Shown here piece after piece: positions 33,587 to 42,858 of a DNA stretch of 64,000 nucleotides. Both the position numbers and the translations under genes were made by a program. Positions within the stretch are counted from its first letter, which is position 1. Each line of letters opens with the position of its first letter. Source of the stretch: an uncultured Mediterraneibacter sp. (lineage in GTDB: Bacteria > Bacillota > Clostridia > Lachnospirales > Lachnospiraceae); the NCBI RefSeq assembly GCF_934330165.1, contig NZ_CAKRGI010000003.1:61139-125138 (forward strand), in the 5' to 3' direction. A model generated the notes under the pieces. The model had not been told where the DNA came from, ran no database searches, and saw nothing but the letters and a program-made list of their open reading frames with translations.

Positions 33587-34207
33587 TTATCTCATTCTCA
33601 GAACCGGACTGATCTTTTTATAGATCACAAATACAATCGCAGAAACAGCCACTCCCTTGATCAGATTAAACGGTGCTACCGCGAAAATAACAAAGGTTGC
33701 AAGGCTTGTAATATGTGGATTTACTGCTGTTCCAAGTCCTACCAGCTTACTGACCGGCATTCCGAAAGCAGCTCCATATGCCGGAAGAAGAACATACGCA
33801 TTGACAAAGCATCCAAGAACTGTCATCAGGAGCGTTCCTGTTGCCATTCCGATCAGTGCATTTTTTCTTGTCCGGTTTCTCCGGTAAATAATTCCTGCCG
33901 GAACACAGAATGCACAACCAATCACAAAATTTGCAATCTCACCGACTCCTGCTGTTGAAGTTCCTGTCAGTACAATATTCAAAAGAATCTTCACCAGTTC
34001 GATCAATGCTCCGGCAATCGGTCCCATTGCAAAGCATCCCACAAGCACCGGAACTTCACTGAAGTCGATCTTATAAAAAGACGGTGCAAACGGAAGTGGA
34101 ATTTCAAAAAGCATCAGGATCACTGCTACCGCTGCAAGCATACCGATCTGAACGACCGCTCTTACTCCCATTTTTTTCTCTGACTGCATCATAGTTTTTG
34201 TACTCAT
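33587..34207 (-). CDS. ribU: Riboflavin ECF transporter S component
   Basis: The start at 34207 (MSTKTMMQSEKKMGVRAVVQ) follows AAAGGAGAGAAAAGAA. The 206-residue protein has five to six membrane helices with RibU features: ALLIGMLAAVAVILM-like first helix, PFAPSFYKIDFSEVPVLVG, FAMGPIAGALIELVKILLN, and EIANFVIGCAF. RibU captures riboflavin outside the cell and joins a shared EcfAAT energising module, encoded elsewhere. The FMN riboswitch in its leader supports the substrate assignment. Confidence 0.92.
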   Translation of the reverse strand: MSTKTMMQSEKKMGVRAVVQIGMLAAVAVILMLFEIPLPFAPSFYKIDFSEVPVLVGCFAMGPIAGALIELVKILLNIVLTGTSTAGVGEIANFVIGCAFCVPAGIIYRRNRTRKNALIGMATGTLLMTVLGCFVNAYVLLPAYGAAFGMPVSKLVGLGTAVNPHITSLATFVIFAVAPFNLIKGVAVSAIVFVIYKKISPVLRMR

Positions 34208-34309
34208 TTCTTTTCTCTCCTTTTTCTTTGCAGTTTTCAAACCGCAGTATTAAATTTCTGAAAAAGGTAATCTTCCATGCAGGATCAGCAAAATTTTAAT
34301 ATTAAAAAA

Positions 34310-34334
34310 CCCCGGAGGTCTCTGCCATCCGGGG
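34310..34334 (-). terminator. Expression-platform terminator of the FMN riboswitch
   Basis: CCCCGGA (34310-34316) pairs with TCCGGGG (34328-34334), and on the minus strand a run of T follows (A run 34304-34309 on the plus strand). It lies between the FMN aptamer and ribU. Confidence 0.8.
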
Positions 34335-34366
34335 GTGCTGTTCCATGTTGTAAGGAGATGCTCCTG

Positions 34367-34438
34367 CTTTCTCTGATCCCGAATCTCTTCCTGATCCTGA
34401 ATTTCTTCCTAATCCTGAATCGCTTCCTGATCTCAAAG
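34367..34438. repeat. Four 18-bp tandem repeats inside the FMN riboswitch leader
   Basis: The units are 34367-34384, 34385-34402, 34403-34420 and 34421-34438. Units 2 and 3 share nearly all of CTTCCTGATCCTGAAT; units 1 and 4 are diverged. The array lies between the FMN aptamer and the terminator, a place where extra length changes the folding pathway. It is not a CRISPR, since there are no spacers. Confidence 0.7.
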
Positions 34439-34445
34439 CACGAAC

Positions 34446-34590
34446 CTTCTTCTCTCATCCAGACTTTACTGTCGGTACCGGAATCCCCTGCCATGCATCC
34501 TTTGCACAGAAAAGTCACCGGTTCAGCCGCAGATACTGCGGGTCGCGGACTATACCGCCGGTTGGGACTTTCACCCGACCCCGAAGATTA
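34446..34590 (-). promoter_or_regulatory. FMN riboswitch (RFN element)
   Basis: On the minus strand the conserved RFN blocks appear in order: TCGGGGTCGGGTGAAAGTCC, CAACCGGCGGTATAGTCCGC, then GGGGATTCCGGTACCGACAG and TAAAGTCTGGATGAGAGAAG. These are the typical GGGTGAAAxxCCC, ACCGGCGGTxxAGxCCGCGA and CCGACxGTxAAGTCxGGATGxxAGAAG of the class. FMN binding should favour the terminator at 34310-34334 and lower expression of ribU. Confidence 0.95.
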
Positions 34591-34608
34591 TTTCCTTTTA
34601 CCTTTATT

Positions 34609-34637
34609 ACTATAACGCTATTTTTTCCTGATTGCAA
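34609..34637 (-). promoter_or_regulatory. Sigma-A promoter of the FMN leader
   Basis: On the minus strand TTGCAA (34632-34637) and TATAGT (34609-34614) are 17 bases apart, about 20 bases ahead of the RFN element. Confidence 0.6.
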
Positions 34638-34646
34638 GTCAGACTT

Positions 34647-35399
34647 TTATACACTTAATTTTTTTTCTGCCATCCAGCCGCTGACTCCGAACAGTATGAA
34701 TCCTACAATCAGGTAATACAGTACGAAACCAGGGTTGAATCCCGATGCTCCGATGTTGAAGCAGATTGCAGGACAGATCAGATCATAAATCTTCTCCACA
34801 GCAATAATAATCGCAAAAAATACCACAACTGCCAGAAATCCTGAATATTTTGCATTCAGAAGCAGTGTTCTTGACAGGATCACTCCCACAAATCCTGCCA
34901 TGATCACTTCTGTCCATCCAAGAAATATCTCTGCAAATCCCCAAATGACTGACGGGATGGAAATACCGCCGTCTATATAAAATTCTCCCACCTGCCGGAT
35001 CATTTTAAAAAGATCACTCAGATGTCCTGTATACTGTAATGTAACTAAAACACAAATTATTCCGGCTGCCACATACATCACAAAGACGATCAGCATCTGC
35101 AGGATCGCTGCAAGAAATTTTGATCCAAGAATCTCCCAGATGGACTTTGGGACCATCCAGAGCATATAACTCTGCTTCGTCTTCAGATCTCTGTTCAGTA
35201 CAAGAATACTTTCAATCCCGACATAAAAAACTACAAAAAAGGTTGCCACCATCAGCACTGCCAGACTTACTGCTGCCAGCTTCTCCCGTCCCAGCAGCAT
35301 TCCCAGTGCAAATCCAAGTACGCATACCAGAAGAATCGTTCCAATCACCATCCTTGAAGTCTGCTGCTTTCTCATCTCATATTTCAATAACTTTACCAT
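34647..35399 (-). CDS. ABC-2 type transporter permease
   Basis: The start at 35399 (MVKLLKYEMRKQQTSRMVIG) follows AGGAGGTAAGAAA. The 250-residue protein has about six hydrophobic segments and the opening KLLKYExRKQ, which is common to ABC-2 permeases found beside YtrA-type GntR regulators in Firmicutes. With the ATPase encoded 25 bases upstream it should form an exporter; the substrate is unknown, though such operons often respond to cell wall antibiotics. It is the last gene of the GntR/ATPase/permease operon. Confidence 0.82.
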   Translation of the reverse strand: MVKLLKYEMRKQQTSRMVIGTILLVCVLGFALGMLLGREKLAAVSLAVLMVATFFVVFYVGIESILVLNRDLKTKQSYMLWMVPKSIWEILGSKFLAAILQMLIVFVMYVAAGIICVLVTLQYTGHLSDLFKMIRQVGEFYIDGGISIPSVIWGFAEIFLGWTEVIMAGFVGVILSRTLLLNAKYSGFLAVVVFFAIIIAVEKIYDLICPAICFNIGASGFNPGFVLYYLIVGFILFGVSGWMAEKKLSV

Positions 35400-35424
35400 T
35401 TTCTTACCTCCTAACTCAATCATC

Positions 35425-36120
35425 CTACATTAACTGCATATAAAGCTCTGTCAGGGAACGTCCGGTCGTCATCCGTTCTCTTTCAAGATTTACAATATCT
35501 GCCAATTTACCATCTTTGATAAAGATTGCCTCTTCCACATAACTTTCTATCTCTTCGATCAGATGTGTAGACATTACGATCGTCCGGCTCTCATCTGCCT
35601 GGCTTAAGATCATTTCGACGATCTGCTCCCTTGCCTTAAAGTCTACTCCGTTCAACGGCTCATCCAGCAGAGTTAATTTTGCCTTTCTTGCCAGCGTTGC
35701 CGCAATCCTAAGCTTCGCATTCATTCCACTGGACAGCTCTCTTACCTTCATCTCCCCATCAAGTCCGGTTTTTTCAAGGAGATCCCAGAATACTGCCCGG
35801 TCAAATCCCACAAAGAAATCCGTGTAATATTTTTCAACATCCTTGATCTTCATATAACTATAAAAGAAATTTTCCGTTGCCATATAGGCAATCAATTCTT
35901 TATCTTTCGCACAAAGTGGATGTCCCTCGTAAAAGATCTCCCCCTTTTCCGGCTTTGACAGCCCCGCGATCATCTTCATCCAAGTCGTCTTTCCACTTCC
36001 GTTCTCCCCCAGGAGACCATAAATCTTCCCTTTTTTTAACTGAAGCGATACATCATTAAGGACTGTCTTTCTCCCAAATTTTTTTGTCAAATTCTTACAT
36101 TCCAGTATTTCCTGCATCAT
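35425..36120 (-). CDS. ABC transporter ATP-binding protein
   Basis: The 231-residue ATPase has Walker A LLGENGSGKTTWMKM (about 35-49), signature ELSSGMNAKLRIAATLA, Walker B LTLLDEPLNGVD and the H-loop STHLIEE. The LSSGM form of the signature is usual in the CcmA/YtrB-like family. Its start overlaps the GntR stop (ATGA) and has GGAGGAAGAAAA upstream. It pairs with the ABC-2 permease downstream. Confidence 0.9.
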   Translation of the reverse strand: MMQEILECKNLTKKFGRKTVLNDVSLQLKKGKIYGLLGENGSGKTTWMKMIAGLSKPEKGEIFYEGHPLCAKDKELIAYMATENFFYSYMKIKDVEKYYTDFFVGFDRAVFWDLLEKTGLDGEMKVRELSSGMNAKLRIAATLARKAKLTLLDEPLNGVDFKAREQIVEMILSQADESRTIVMSTHLIEEIESYVEEAIFIKDGKLADIVNLERERMTTGRSLTELYMQLM

Positions 36121-36479
36121 TTTTCTTCCTCCTTATAATCTGCGATCCGGTCAATGATATCTCCTTTTTGGAATCCCAGATCCTCCATCTCCTGCATAAA
36201 ATTTCTGACCAGTTCCTCTGCCATCTCTTTTTTTAATCCGCTTATCATGTCATCCTCCTCTGAAACGAATGTTCCGATCCCACGCTTTGTATAGCACAGC
36301 CCCATACTCTCCATCTCCCGGTAGATCCTGGCTGCTGTATTCTGATTCACCTTAAACAGTATGGCCAGTTCCCGGTTGGAGGGCATCTTCTCTCCCGGCT
36401 TTAACTCACCTTTCACCATCCGCTTTTTCAGTTCATTGATCACCTGTAAGTAAATCGGACTTGCTGTATTGTATTCCAT
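36117..36479 (-). CDS. GntR family transcriptional regulator, YtrA subfamily
   Basis: The start at 36479 (MEYNTASPIYLQVINELKKR) follows TTGGAGTGATAGA. The 120-residue protein has a GntR winged helix (LKPGEKMPSNRELAILFKVNQNTAARIYREMESMGL, about 28-63) and a short helical C-terminal tail with no effector domain. This fits the YtrA subfamily, which represses its own ABC transporter operon. The first gene of a three-gene operon with 4-base overlap to the ATPase. A likely operator overlaps its promoter. Confidence 0.9.
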   Translation of the reverse strand: MEYNTASPIYLQVINELKKRMVKGELKPGEKMPSNRELAILFKVNQNTAARIYREMESMGLCYTKRGIGTFVSEEDDMISGLKKEMAEELVRNFMQEMEDLGFQKGDIIDRIADYKEEEK

Positions 36480-36504
36480 TCTATCACTCCAATCTCTCTG
36501 CATC

Positions 36505-36547
36505 AGTGCTATAGTTAGATAGTACACTAGTTGTTTATATCTGTCAA
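36505..36547 (-). promoter_or_regulatory. Promoter and imperfect operator dyad of the GntR/ABC operon
   Basis: On the minus strand TTGACA (36542-36547) and TACTAT (36519-36524) are 17 bases apart. AGTGTACTAT...ATAGCACT forms an imperfect dyad over the -10 (about 36505-36528), as expected for a GntR-type autorepressor. Confidence 0.65.
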
Positions 36548-36608
36548 TACTGATTTTCATATTTTTGTTGTTTCTGATCTATGTACAAAATTAATATTGG
36601 GATATAAC

Positions 36609-36650
36609 TAACAAGAGCTGCATTGACCATTGCCAATGCAGCTCTTGTTA
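36609..36650 (-). terminator. Terminator-like palindrome after cstA
   Basis: Two perfect 17-base arms (36609-36625 and 36634-36650, reading TAACAAGAGCTGCATTG) form a strong hairpin between cstA and the GntR promoter. On the minus strand the T run is weak (TTAGTTATAT). Confidence 0.6.
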
Positions 36651-36696
36651 ATTAAGGACTTTTTACAGCCTTATTTTTATTTCTCATATTTTTTTA

Positions 36697-38184
36697 TTAT
36701 TCTTCTGTATGTTTTGCAGCATATTTTCTGCCAAGCATATATACACTGACTGCATAAACTGCGGTCAGAACAGCTGCAATGATGTATGCTACATTCATTG
36801 AAAGTCCGAATCCAATCTTTGCACTTAAGATAAAAGAAGAAATTACGAACATATAAAAGCTTCCCGGAACAAGCGGTACAAGGAATACCCATTTTGCCGA
36901 ACCTTTTTTCGCCATCAGGTAAACCGTGATCGCTGCAAATGCAAATACTGCAATTGTCTGGTTGCTCCATGCAAAATATCTCCAGAGAATATTAAATCCT
37001 TCGGCATTCAGTTTTGCAAATACGAGAATTGCAATAACCGGAATGAACATACAGATTGTCAGGATCACTCTGTTCTTTTTCTTTCTCTGATCATAATGAA
37101 TATAATCTGCGATCATCAGACGGCAGGAACGAAGTGCTGTATCTCCTGAAGTGATCGGAAGTACAATAACTCCCAGGATTGCGATCATTCCTCCAACCGG
37201 TCCGAGCAGTCCTTTTGCGACTTCACCAACCGCTGCTGTTGCTCCTGCTGTAGAACCTGAATTATAAAGTCCCATCGCTGCAGCAGCCCAGATCATAGCG
37301 ATCAGACCTTCAAGGATCATTGTTCCGTAGAATGTCATTTTTCCTTCTTTTTCATGTCTTACGGAACGTCCGATCATTGTACACTGAGTTGAATGGAAAC
37401 CGGATGTAATACCGCAGGCAACTGTCACAAAGAATACCGGAACAAATTTTGTTCCAGGTGCACTTGCTCCCACGATTCCGTCAAAATACGGATAAACATC
37501 GAAGATTCCCTTAATTCCATGACTGAAATCAATATTATCCAGTTGATATCCCTGGGCGAAAATACCAACGAATACCCCTACTGCTGAAAGCAGAAGGATC
37601 GCTCCAAAGACCGGATAAATTCTTCCGATGATCTTATCGATCGGGAACAGCGTAGCTACCAGATAATAAACCAGGATCACACCATAAATAATCCAGGTCC
37701 ATACATTTACATCTGTAAATCCACAAACCTGACCTGCAAAGAGATCTCCAGGCGTATATGTAAATACCGCACCGACAAGGAGCATCAGCAGGCAGAGGAA
37801 AATATTATAAACCTGATACACTTTTCCACCCAGAAACTTATGAACGATTCCCGGCATCTGTGCACCGTCCTGTCGCAGCGACATCATTCCGCTTAAATAA
37901 TCATGAACTGCTCCACTGATGACGCATCCAATAGGAATCGTAAGGAATGCAACCGGTCCAAATAAGATACCCTGAATTGGTCCGAAGATCGGTCCTGTTC
38001 CTGCAATGTTCAATAAGTTGATCAGTGCATTTTTCCATTTGCTCATAGGAACATAATCCACACCGTCTTCCAGTTTTACAGCCGGAGTCTGTCTGTCATC
38101 TGGCTTGAAAATTCTCTCGACAAAGCTTCCGTATAAGAAACCACCGATGATAAGAATTGCAAGTCCGATTAAAAATGTTGTCAT
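36697..38184 (-). CDS. cstA: CstA family carbon starvation protein (peptide/pyruvate transporter)
   Basis: The 495-residue membrane protein has over a dozen hydrophobic segments and CstA motifs: NIAGTGPIFGPIQGILFGPVAF (about 59-80), SGAVHDYLSGMMSLRQDGAQMPGIV (about 90-114), and a TSGFHSTQCTMIGRSV segment near residue 260. CstA proteins import peptides or pyruvate during carbon limitation. The length is at the short end of the family, matching the Firmicutes/Clostridia branch. GGGAGATGAGAAAAA precedes the start. It is monocistronic. Confidence 0.9.
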   Translation of the reverse strand: MTTFLIGLAILIIGGFLYGSFVERIFKPDDRQTPAVKLEDGVDYVPMSKWKNALINLLNIAGTGPIFGPIQGILFGPVAFLTIPIGCVISGAVHDYLSGMMSLRQDGAQMPGIVHKFLGGKVYQVYNIFLCLLMLLVGAVFTYTPGDLFAGQVCGFTDVNVWTWIIYGVILVYYLVATLFPIDKIIGRIYPVFGAILLLSAVGVFVGIFAQGYQLDNIDFSHGIKGIFDVYPYFDGIVGASAPGTKFVPVFFVTVACGITSGFHSTQCTMIGRSVRHEKEGKMTFYGTMILEGLIAMIWAAAAMGLYNSGSTAGATAAVGEVAKGLLGPVGGMIAILGVIVLPITSGDTALRSCRLMIADYIHYDQRKKKNRVILTICMFIPVIAILVFAKLNAEGFNILWRYFAWSNQTIAVFAFAAITVYLMAKKGSAKWVFLVPLVPGSFYMFVISSFILSAKIGFGLSMNVAYIIAAVLTAVYAVSVYMLGRKYAAKHTEE

Positions 38185-38267
38185 TTTTTCTCATCTCCCA
38201 ATAATGATATTCCAAAAAGAACTGTTGCTCACATAATTTAGAGTACGCTCTCTTTTTGCTAGACATA

Positions 38268-38295
38268 AGTTTATCACTTTAAAGTAAGATATCAA
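38268..38295 (-). promoter_or_regulatory. Possible promoter of cstA
   Basis: On the minus strand TTGATA (38290-38295) and TAAACT (38268-38273) are 16 bases apart. The palindrome ACTTTAAAGT lies in the spacer. Confidence 0.35.
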
Positions 38296-38372
38296 CCCCT
38301 TTTATAAAAATATTTTTAAAATTATAAAATTTGTACAAACTCTTTATAATTTTTTTAAAGTCCGGGCATTAA

Positions 38373-38409
38373 AAAATCAGGCCGTTTCCACTCGAAACAG
38401 CCTGATTTT
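38373..38409 (-). terminator. Terminator of the his/ung operon
   Basis: AAAATCAGGC...CCTGATTTT with an inner GTTTC/GAAAC stem. On the minus strand six T follow (A run 38371-38376 on the plus strand). Confidence 0.85.
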
Positions 38410-38424
38410 ACTCGCTTCCCCGGT

Positions 38425-39093
38425 TCAGTCAATCTGCCAGTCAATCGGCTCGATCCCGTTCTTTTCAAGAAATATATTCGTCTGACTGAATGGTCTGCTT
38501 CCAAAAAATCCTCTGTACGCAGACAGTGGACTCGGATGCGGTGCCTCCAGTATGAGATGCTTCGGATTGTTCAGCATCCGCTTCTTTCTCTGTGCCGGTG
38601 CTCCCCATAAAATAAAGACGATCGGACGATCCTGGCTGTTCAGTGCCATGATCGCGGCATCTGTAAACTCTTCCCAGCCGATCCCTCTGTGAGAATTGGC
38701 CTGATGGGCACGCACCGTCAGAACAGTATTCAACATCAGCACTCCCTGCTCTGCCCACTTTGTAAGACAGCCATGATCCGGGATCGTACATCCAAGATCA
38801 TCATGAAGCTCCTTATAAATATTCACCAGTGAAGGTGGAACCTCCACGCCCTTTTGCACCGAAAAGCACAATCCATGAGCCTGACCGTGATTATGATAAG
38901 GATCCTGACCTAAGATAACAACCTTTACATCTTTCAGCGGCGTCAGCTGAAATGCATTAAAAATATCTTTTGCCGGTGGAAAGATCAGCCTTGTCTTATA
39001 TTCTTCATTCACTGTTGCAAATAATTTTCTATAATACGGCTTCGCAAACTCTCCTTTTAAAGCTTCATACCAGTCTCCGTTCAAACCACTCAT
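38425..39093 (-). CDS. ung: Uracil-DNA glycosylase, family 1
   Basis: The 222-residue enzyme has the family 1 motifs: [22 protein letters not shown] with the catalytic Asp of GQDPYH (about residue 63), the uracil-binding FILWG, and the [16 protein letters not shown] loop (about 185-197) with its His. It removes uracil from DNA in base excision repair. The start overlaps the end of hisF by 4 bases, so it is co-translated with histidine genes, an accident of operon assembly rather than shared function. Confidence 0.95.
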   Translation of the reverse strand: MSGLNGDWYEALKGEFAKPYYRKLFATVNEEYKTRLIFPPAKDIFNAFQLTPLKDVKVVILGQDPYHNHGQAHGLCFSVQKGVEVPPSLVNIYKELHDDLGCTIPDHGCLTKWAEQGVLMLNTVLTVRAHQANSHRGIGWEEFTDAAIMALNSQDRPIVFILWGAPAQRKKRMLNNPKHLILEAPHPSPLSAYRGFFGSRPFSQTNIFLEKNGIEPIDWQID

Positions 39094-39851
39094 AATCTTA
39101 CAGACACTCCATTCTCTCGTAAGTATTCTTTCACTTCTTTTATCTCCAGCTCTTTATAATGGAATAACGATGCTGCCAGAGCTGCATCGGCTCCGCCTTC
39201 CGTCAATGCCTCCCGGAAATGCTCCAGCTTCCCTGCACCACCAGATGCGATCACCGGGATTGAAACACTGTCAGCGATTGCACGGGTCAGCTCCAGATCA
39301 TATCCGGCTTTTGTTCCGTCACAGTCCATACTCGTCAGAAGAATCTCTCCTGCACCGAGCGACTCTACTTTTTCAGCCCATTTCACTGCATCGATCCCTA
39401 CATCGATCCGTCCACCATTCTTATAAATATTCCAGCCACTTCCGTCTGCCCGCCTTTTGGCATCAATCGCCACAACCACGCACTGACTACCAAACTTATC
39501 CGCCGCCTCACGAATTAATTCCGGTGTATTGATCGCAGAAGAATTGATGGAAATCTTATCTGCTCCCTCCCGGAGCAATGCCCGGAAATCATCTACCGTA
39601 CGGATTCCGCCTCCTACTGTAAATGGAATAAATACACATTCTGCAACTTTCCGCACCATATCAACCACAGTTCCTCTCGCATCTGAAGAAGCGGTGATAT
39701 CCAGGAATACCAGTTCATCTGCTCCTGCCTGGTCATATGCCTTTGCAATCTCCACCGGATCACCTGCATCCTTGAGATCCACAAAATTCACACCTTTTAC
39801 AACTCTTCCTGCATTGACATCAAGACATGGAATAATTCTTTTCGTAAACAT
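39090..39851 (-). CDS. hisF: Imidazole glycerol phosphate synthase, cyclase subunit
   Basis: The 253-residue (beta/alpha)8 barrel has HisF motifs: [18 protein letters not shown] with catalytic Asp11, VVVAIDAKR with catalytic Asp130 region, and GGxGxxxH-like phosphate loop [11 protein letters not shown]. It turns PRFAR and ammonia from HisH into IGP and AICAR, step five of histidine synthesis. The start follows GGAGGAAAGAAAA. It is preceded by hisH 13 bases away. Other his genes are not in the window. Confidence 0.95.
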   Translation of the reverse strand: MFTKRIIPCLDVNAGRVVKGVNFVDLKDAGDPVEIAKAYDQAGADELVFLDITASSDARGTVVDMVRKVAECVFIPFTVGGGIRTVDDFRALLREGADKISINSSAINTPELIREAADKFGSQCVVVAIDAKRRADGSGWNIYKNGGRIDVGIDAVKWAEKVESLGAGEILLTSMDCDGTKAGYDLELTRAIADSVSIPVIASGGAGKLEHFREALTEGGADAALAASLFHYKELEIKEVKEYLRENGVSVRL

Positions 39852-39864
39852 TTTTCTTTCCTCC

Positions 39865-40470
39865 TTACAGTTCCACGAAGTTTTTTAAGATATGCAGACC
39901 TACATCGCTGCTCTTCTCCGGATGGAACTGACAGGCAAATATATTTCCCTGTTCAACCGATGCATGGATATGCGTGCTGTATTCAGTCGATGCTTTCACG
40001 ATTTCTTCCTCTTCTGCCTGCAGATAATAGGAATGCACAAAATAGACATAGGCATTTTCCTCGATTCCCCGGAAGAGTCTTCCGTCATGCTCTAAATGCA
40101 GCGAATTCCACCCCATATGCGGAATCTTCAATCCTGCCCGCTCCGGAATCCTTAAGATCTTTCCTTTCAGTATTCCAAGTCCTGCAACACCCGGTGCTTC
40201 TTCACTGCTCTCAAAAAGAAGCTGCAATCCCAGGCAGATTCCGAGGAAAGGAATCTCTTTCTTTACGACCTCCCGGATCACCTCATCCAGTCCGCTCTCC
40301 TTCAGATTCGCCATTGCATCACCAAAGGCTCCTACTCCCGGAAGGATCACCTTATCTGCTGACAGGATCTTCTCTCTGTCTGAAGTGACTTCCACTTCCT
40401 GTCCAAGTGCAAGCAATGCTTTCTCCACACTTTTTATATTTCCGGCATCATAGTCAATTATTGCTATCAT
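39865..40470 (-). CDS. hisH: Imidazole glycerol phosphate synthase, glutaminase subunit
   Basis: The 201-residue class I glutaminase has [15 protein letters not shown] at the start, the nucleophile elbow [13 protein letters not shown] (Cys about 79), and the His-Glu pair in [12 protein letters not shown] near residue 185. It makes ammonia for HisF. The start follows AAAGGATTAAAGA. The gap to the kinase gene (40471-40519) is short and holds no clear promoter, so read-through from the two-component genes is possible. Confidence 0.95.
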   Translation of the reverse strand: MIAIIDYDAGNIKSVEKALLALGQEVEVTSDREKILSADKVILPGVGAFGDAMANLKESGLDEVIREVVKKEIPFLGICLGLQLLFESSEEAPGVAGLGILKGKILRIPERAGLKIPHMGWNSLHLEHDGRLFRGIEENAYVYFVHSYYLQAEEEEIVKASTEYSTHIHASVEQGNIFACQFHPEKSSDVGLHILKNFVEL

Positions 40471-40519
40471 TCTTTAATCCTTTCAAATCAGGGGTTTTCG
40501 TTCTTTTCTATATACTTTA

Positions 40520-42022
40520 TCATGATTTTGCATCCAGTTCAAACCAGAATTCTACTCCATTATCAAAATTTCTGACTCCGTATCCCTGATGGAACGATTC
40601 CATGATCGCTTTCACAATGGACAGACCAATTCCATTTCCGCCATATTCTCTTGTATGAGCCTTATCCACTTTGTAAAATTTATCCCACAGTTTCGGCACA
40701 TCTTCCTCCGGGATCGGCTTTCCACTATTAAAGACAGAAACTCTTACTTTGCCATCCGATGATACGATTCTGACTTCAATCTGCTTTTCATTATCCACAT
40801 GATGGATCGCATTTGTCAGATAGTTTCGTACTACCTGTTCCGTCTTAAACTCATCTCCCCATACATAGACTTTCTCTGCACTCACAAAATTTACCGATGC
40901 ACCCGCCTGCTGGATCAGGATATCACAGCTTGCGATCACGCCTCTTACAAGAGCCGCAATATCAAACCGTGCAAATTCTACCTCGTCATTTCCAAATTCC
41001 AACTGATTCAGCGTCAGAAGGTTCTTGACCATCTGATTCATCTTTGACGCTTCATCCATAATGACATCACAGTAAAACTCCCTGCTGTCCGGATCATCAT
41101 TGACTCCTTCTTTCAGTCCTTCCGCATATCCCTGGATCAATGCGATCGGGGTCTTCAGTTCATGCGATACATTTCCCAGAAATTCATTTCTCATATCTTC
41201 CAGCTTTTCTTTCTGTTCAATATCTTTCTGTAACTGGTTATTCGCCGTCTTCAACTCAGAAACTGTCTTTTCCAGCTGCATGGACATCTTATTAAAGTTC
41301 TCCCCCAGGATTCCGATCTCGTTATTTCCTCCACTGGTATACTTCATATCAAAGTTCAGATTTGCCATATCTTCCGACAGCCTTGCCAGTTCCATCACAG
41401 GTCTGGTGATCTTTCTTGAGAAAATCCATACAAGCAGACCTCCAACTACCATCCCTATGATACCAAGATAGATCAGGAACTGATTCGCCAGAGAAGCACT
41501 TTCCCGGATACTCTCCAGTGGGCTACGCATCAGCACAAAAGAATCATCATCCAGATATCCCCACATTTCAAGATAGTCTGTTCCGTTCTGATGATCCGTC
41601 ATCTTCCGCATCACATACTGATCTGTCGATTTTAATACAGTCGCATTCCCTGTATCTTTCGAAAAAAAGATCCGCAGAGTCTGATCGTAAAGAAGACTCT
41701 TTTCTTTTACATTAGAAAAAATTTCATTGATCGTTCCTGCCTCCCGGTCTACATTCATCACGCAGACATCAATATTCATTTTTTCCAGTTCATAAGATAA
41801 TTTCCACTGCTTATTCTCATCCGTCAGCTCATCAGACTCCTGTGCTTCTTTTAATGCATTGTACGTATTAAGAAGATCGCCCTCTTTATGCGTGGTATAG
41901 TAATGCCCCAGGAACACAGCATTGACAATAAAAACTGCTGCCAGCACAAATGCCAGCAGACCGACAAAGACTGCGGTCATCTGTCTGCTTAACGATTTTT
42001 TCATCTGCTTTTCCATTTGCAT
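40520..42022 (-). CDS. HAMP-containing sensor histidine kinase
   Basis: The 500-residue kinase has two membrane helices (about 16-38 and 180-202) with an extracytoplasmic sensor domain between, then HAMP (about 203-255), a short coiled coil, HisKA with the phospho-acceptor in FLGNVSHELKTPIALIQGYA (His about 291), and a HATPase with the G boxes EYGGNGIGLSIVK. I place the start at ATG 42022; 42025 GTG and 42016 ATG are alternatives. It is 8 bases downstream of its response regulator. Signal unknown; the divergent ABC exporter at 42928-45982 is a likely target. Confidence 0.9.
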   Translation of the reverse strand: MQMEKQMKKSLSRQMTAVFVGLLAFVLAAVFIVNAVFLGHYYTTHKEGDLLNTYNALKEAQESDELTDENKQWKLSYELEKMNIDVCVMNVDREAGTINEIFSNVKEKSLLYDQTLRIFFSKDTGNATVLKSTDQYVMRKMTDHQNGTDYLEMWGYLDDDSFVLMRSPLESIRESASLANQFLIYLGIIGMVVGGLLVWIFSRKITRPVMELARLSEDMANLNFDMKYTSGGNNEIGILGENFNKMSMQLEKTVSELKTANNQLQKDIEQKEKLEDMRNEFLGNVSHELKTPIALIQGYAEGLKEGVNDDPDSREFYCDVIMDEASKMNQMVKNLLTLNQLEFGNDEVEFARFDIAALVRGVIASCDILIQQAGASVNFVSAEKVYVWGDEFKTEQVVRNYLTNAIHHVDNEKQIEVRIVSSDGKVRVSVFNSGKPIPEEDVPKLWDKFYKVDKAHTREYGGNGIGLSIVKAIMESFHQGYGVRNFDNGVEFWFELDAKS

Positions 42023-42030
42023 CACCTGTT

Positions 42031-42708
42031 CTATTCTGCATCAAATTTGTATCCCATACCCCAGATCGTACGGATATACTCCCCTTTATCGCCCAGCTTG
42101 CTCCTTAATTTCTTTACATGCGTATCAATCGTTCTTGCATCTCCGAAATAATCATAATTCCACACATTATTGAGGATCTTTTCTCTTGACAGTGCAATCC
42201 CGCGGTTCTCCACAAAATAGGTGAGAAGCTCAAATTCTTTATAGCTCAGTTCAATCGGTTTTTCGTCGATTTTCACGATATGAGCCGCTTTATCGATCAT
42301 AATTCCACCGACTTCCATCACATCTCCTGCATCACTGCCACGCGTTCTCCTCAGGATCGCATTCACTCTCGCCACAAGGATCTTCGGACTGAACGGCTTG
42401 GAAATATATTCATCCACACCAAGATCAAATCCCTGCAGTTCATCCCTTTCTTCCGATCTTGCCGTCAGCATAATGATCGGCACTTTTGAAGACTCCCGGA
42501 TCTCACGGCAGACCTGCCATCCGTCCATCCTCGGCATCATAACATCAAGGATCAGCAGTGAAATATCTTTTTCCTCATAGAAAATATCCATTGCCTCCAT
42601 CCCGTCTTCTGCTTCAAGCACACTATATCCTTCTCTGACCAGAAAATCCCGCACCAGCTTTCTCATTCTGCTTTCATCGTCTACGACCAGTATCTTTGCT
42701 CTGTCCAT
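42031..42708 (-). CDS. OmpR-family response regulator
   Basis: The start at 42708 (MDRAKILVVDDESRMRKLVRDFL) follows GGAGGGAAAAAGA; the frame to 42780 lacks a ribosome site. The 225-residue protein has a receiver domain (DDE, phospho-acceptor Asp in SLLILDVMMPRMDG, TARSEE, Lys in SKPFSP) and a winged-helix output domain ending RTIWGMGYKFD. It is encoded with the kinase downstream and diverges from an ABC exporter operon 220 bases away. Confidence 0.92.
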   Translation of the reverse strand: MDRAKILVVDDESRMRKLVRDFLVREGYSVLEAEDGMEAMDIFYEEKDISLLILDVMMPRMDGWQVCREIRESSKVPIIMLTARSEERDELQGFDLGVDEYISKPFSPKILVARVNAILRRTRGSDAGDVMEVGGIMIDKAAHIVKIDEKPIELSYKEFELLTYFVENRGIALSREKILNNVWNYDYFGDARTIDTHVKKLRSKLGDKGEYIRTIWGMGYKFDAE

Positions 42709-42858
42709 TCTTTTTCCCTCCGGTTCTGTTCTGCTCTGGAATCCATTCTTCTTCAAACTCCTCTTTTTCAGGGACTCCACTCATTCTGAGTCCATTCTAT
42801 GTACGTATGATAGCAAAAAAATATGTCCTTATTGTGAACGAAACTTTATTTGGTTTTA

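Noticed and set aside
34367..34438. Tandem repeats as a CRISPR array
   Set aside because: The 18-bp units are directly adjacent with no spacers and no cas genes are nearby.
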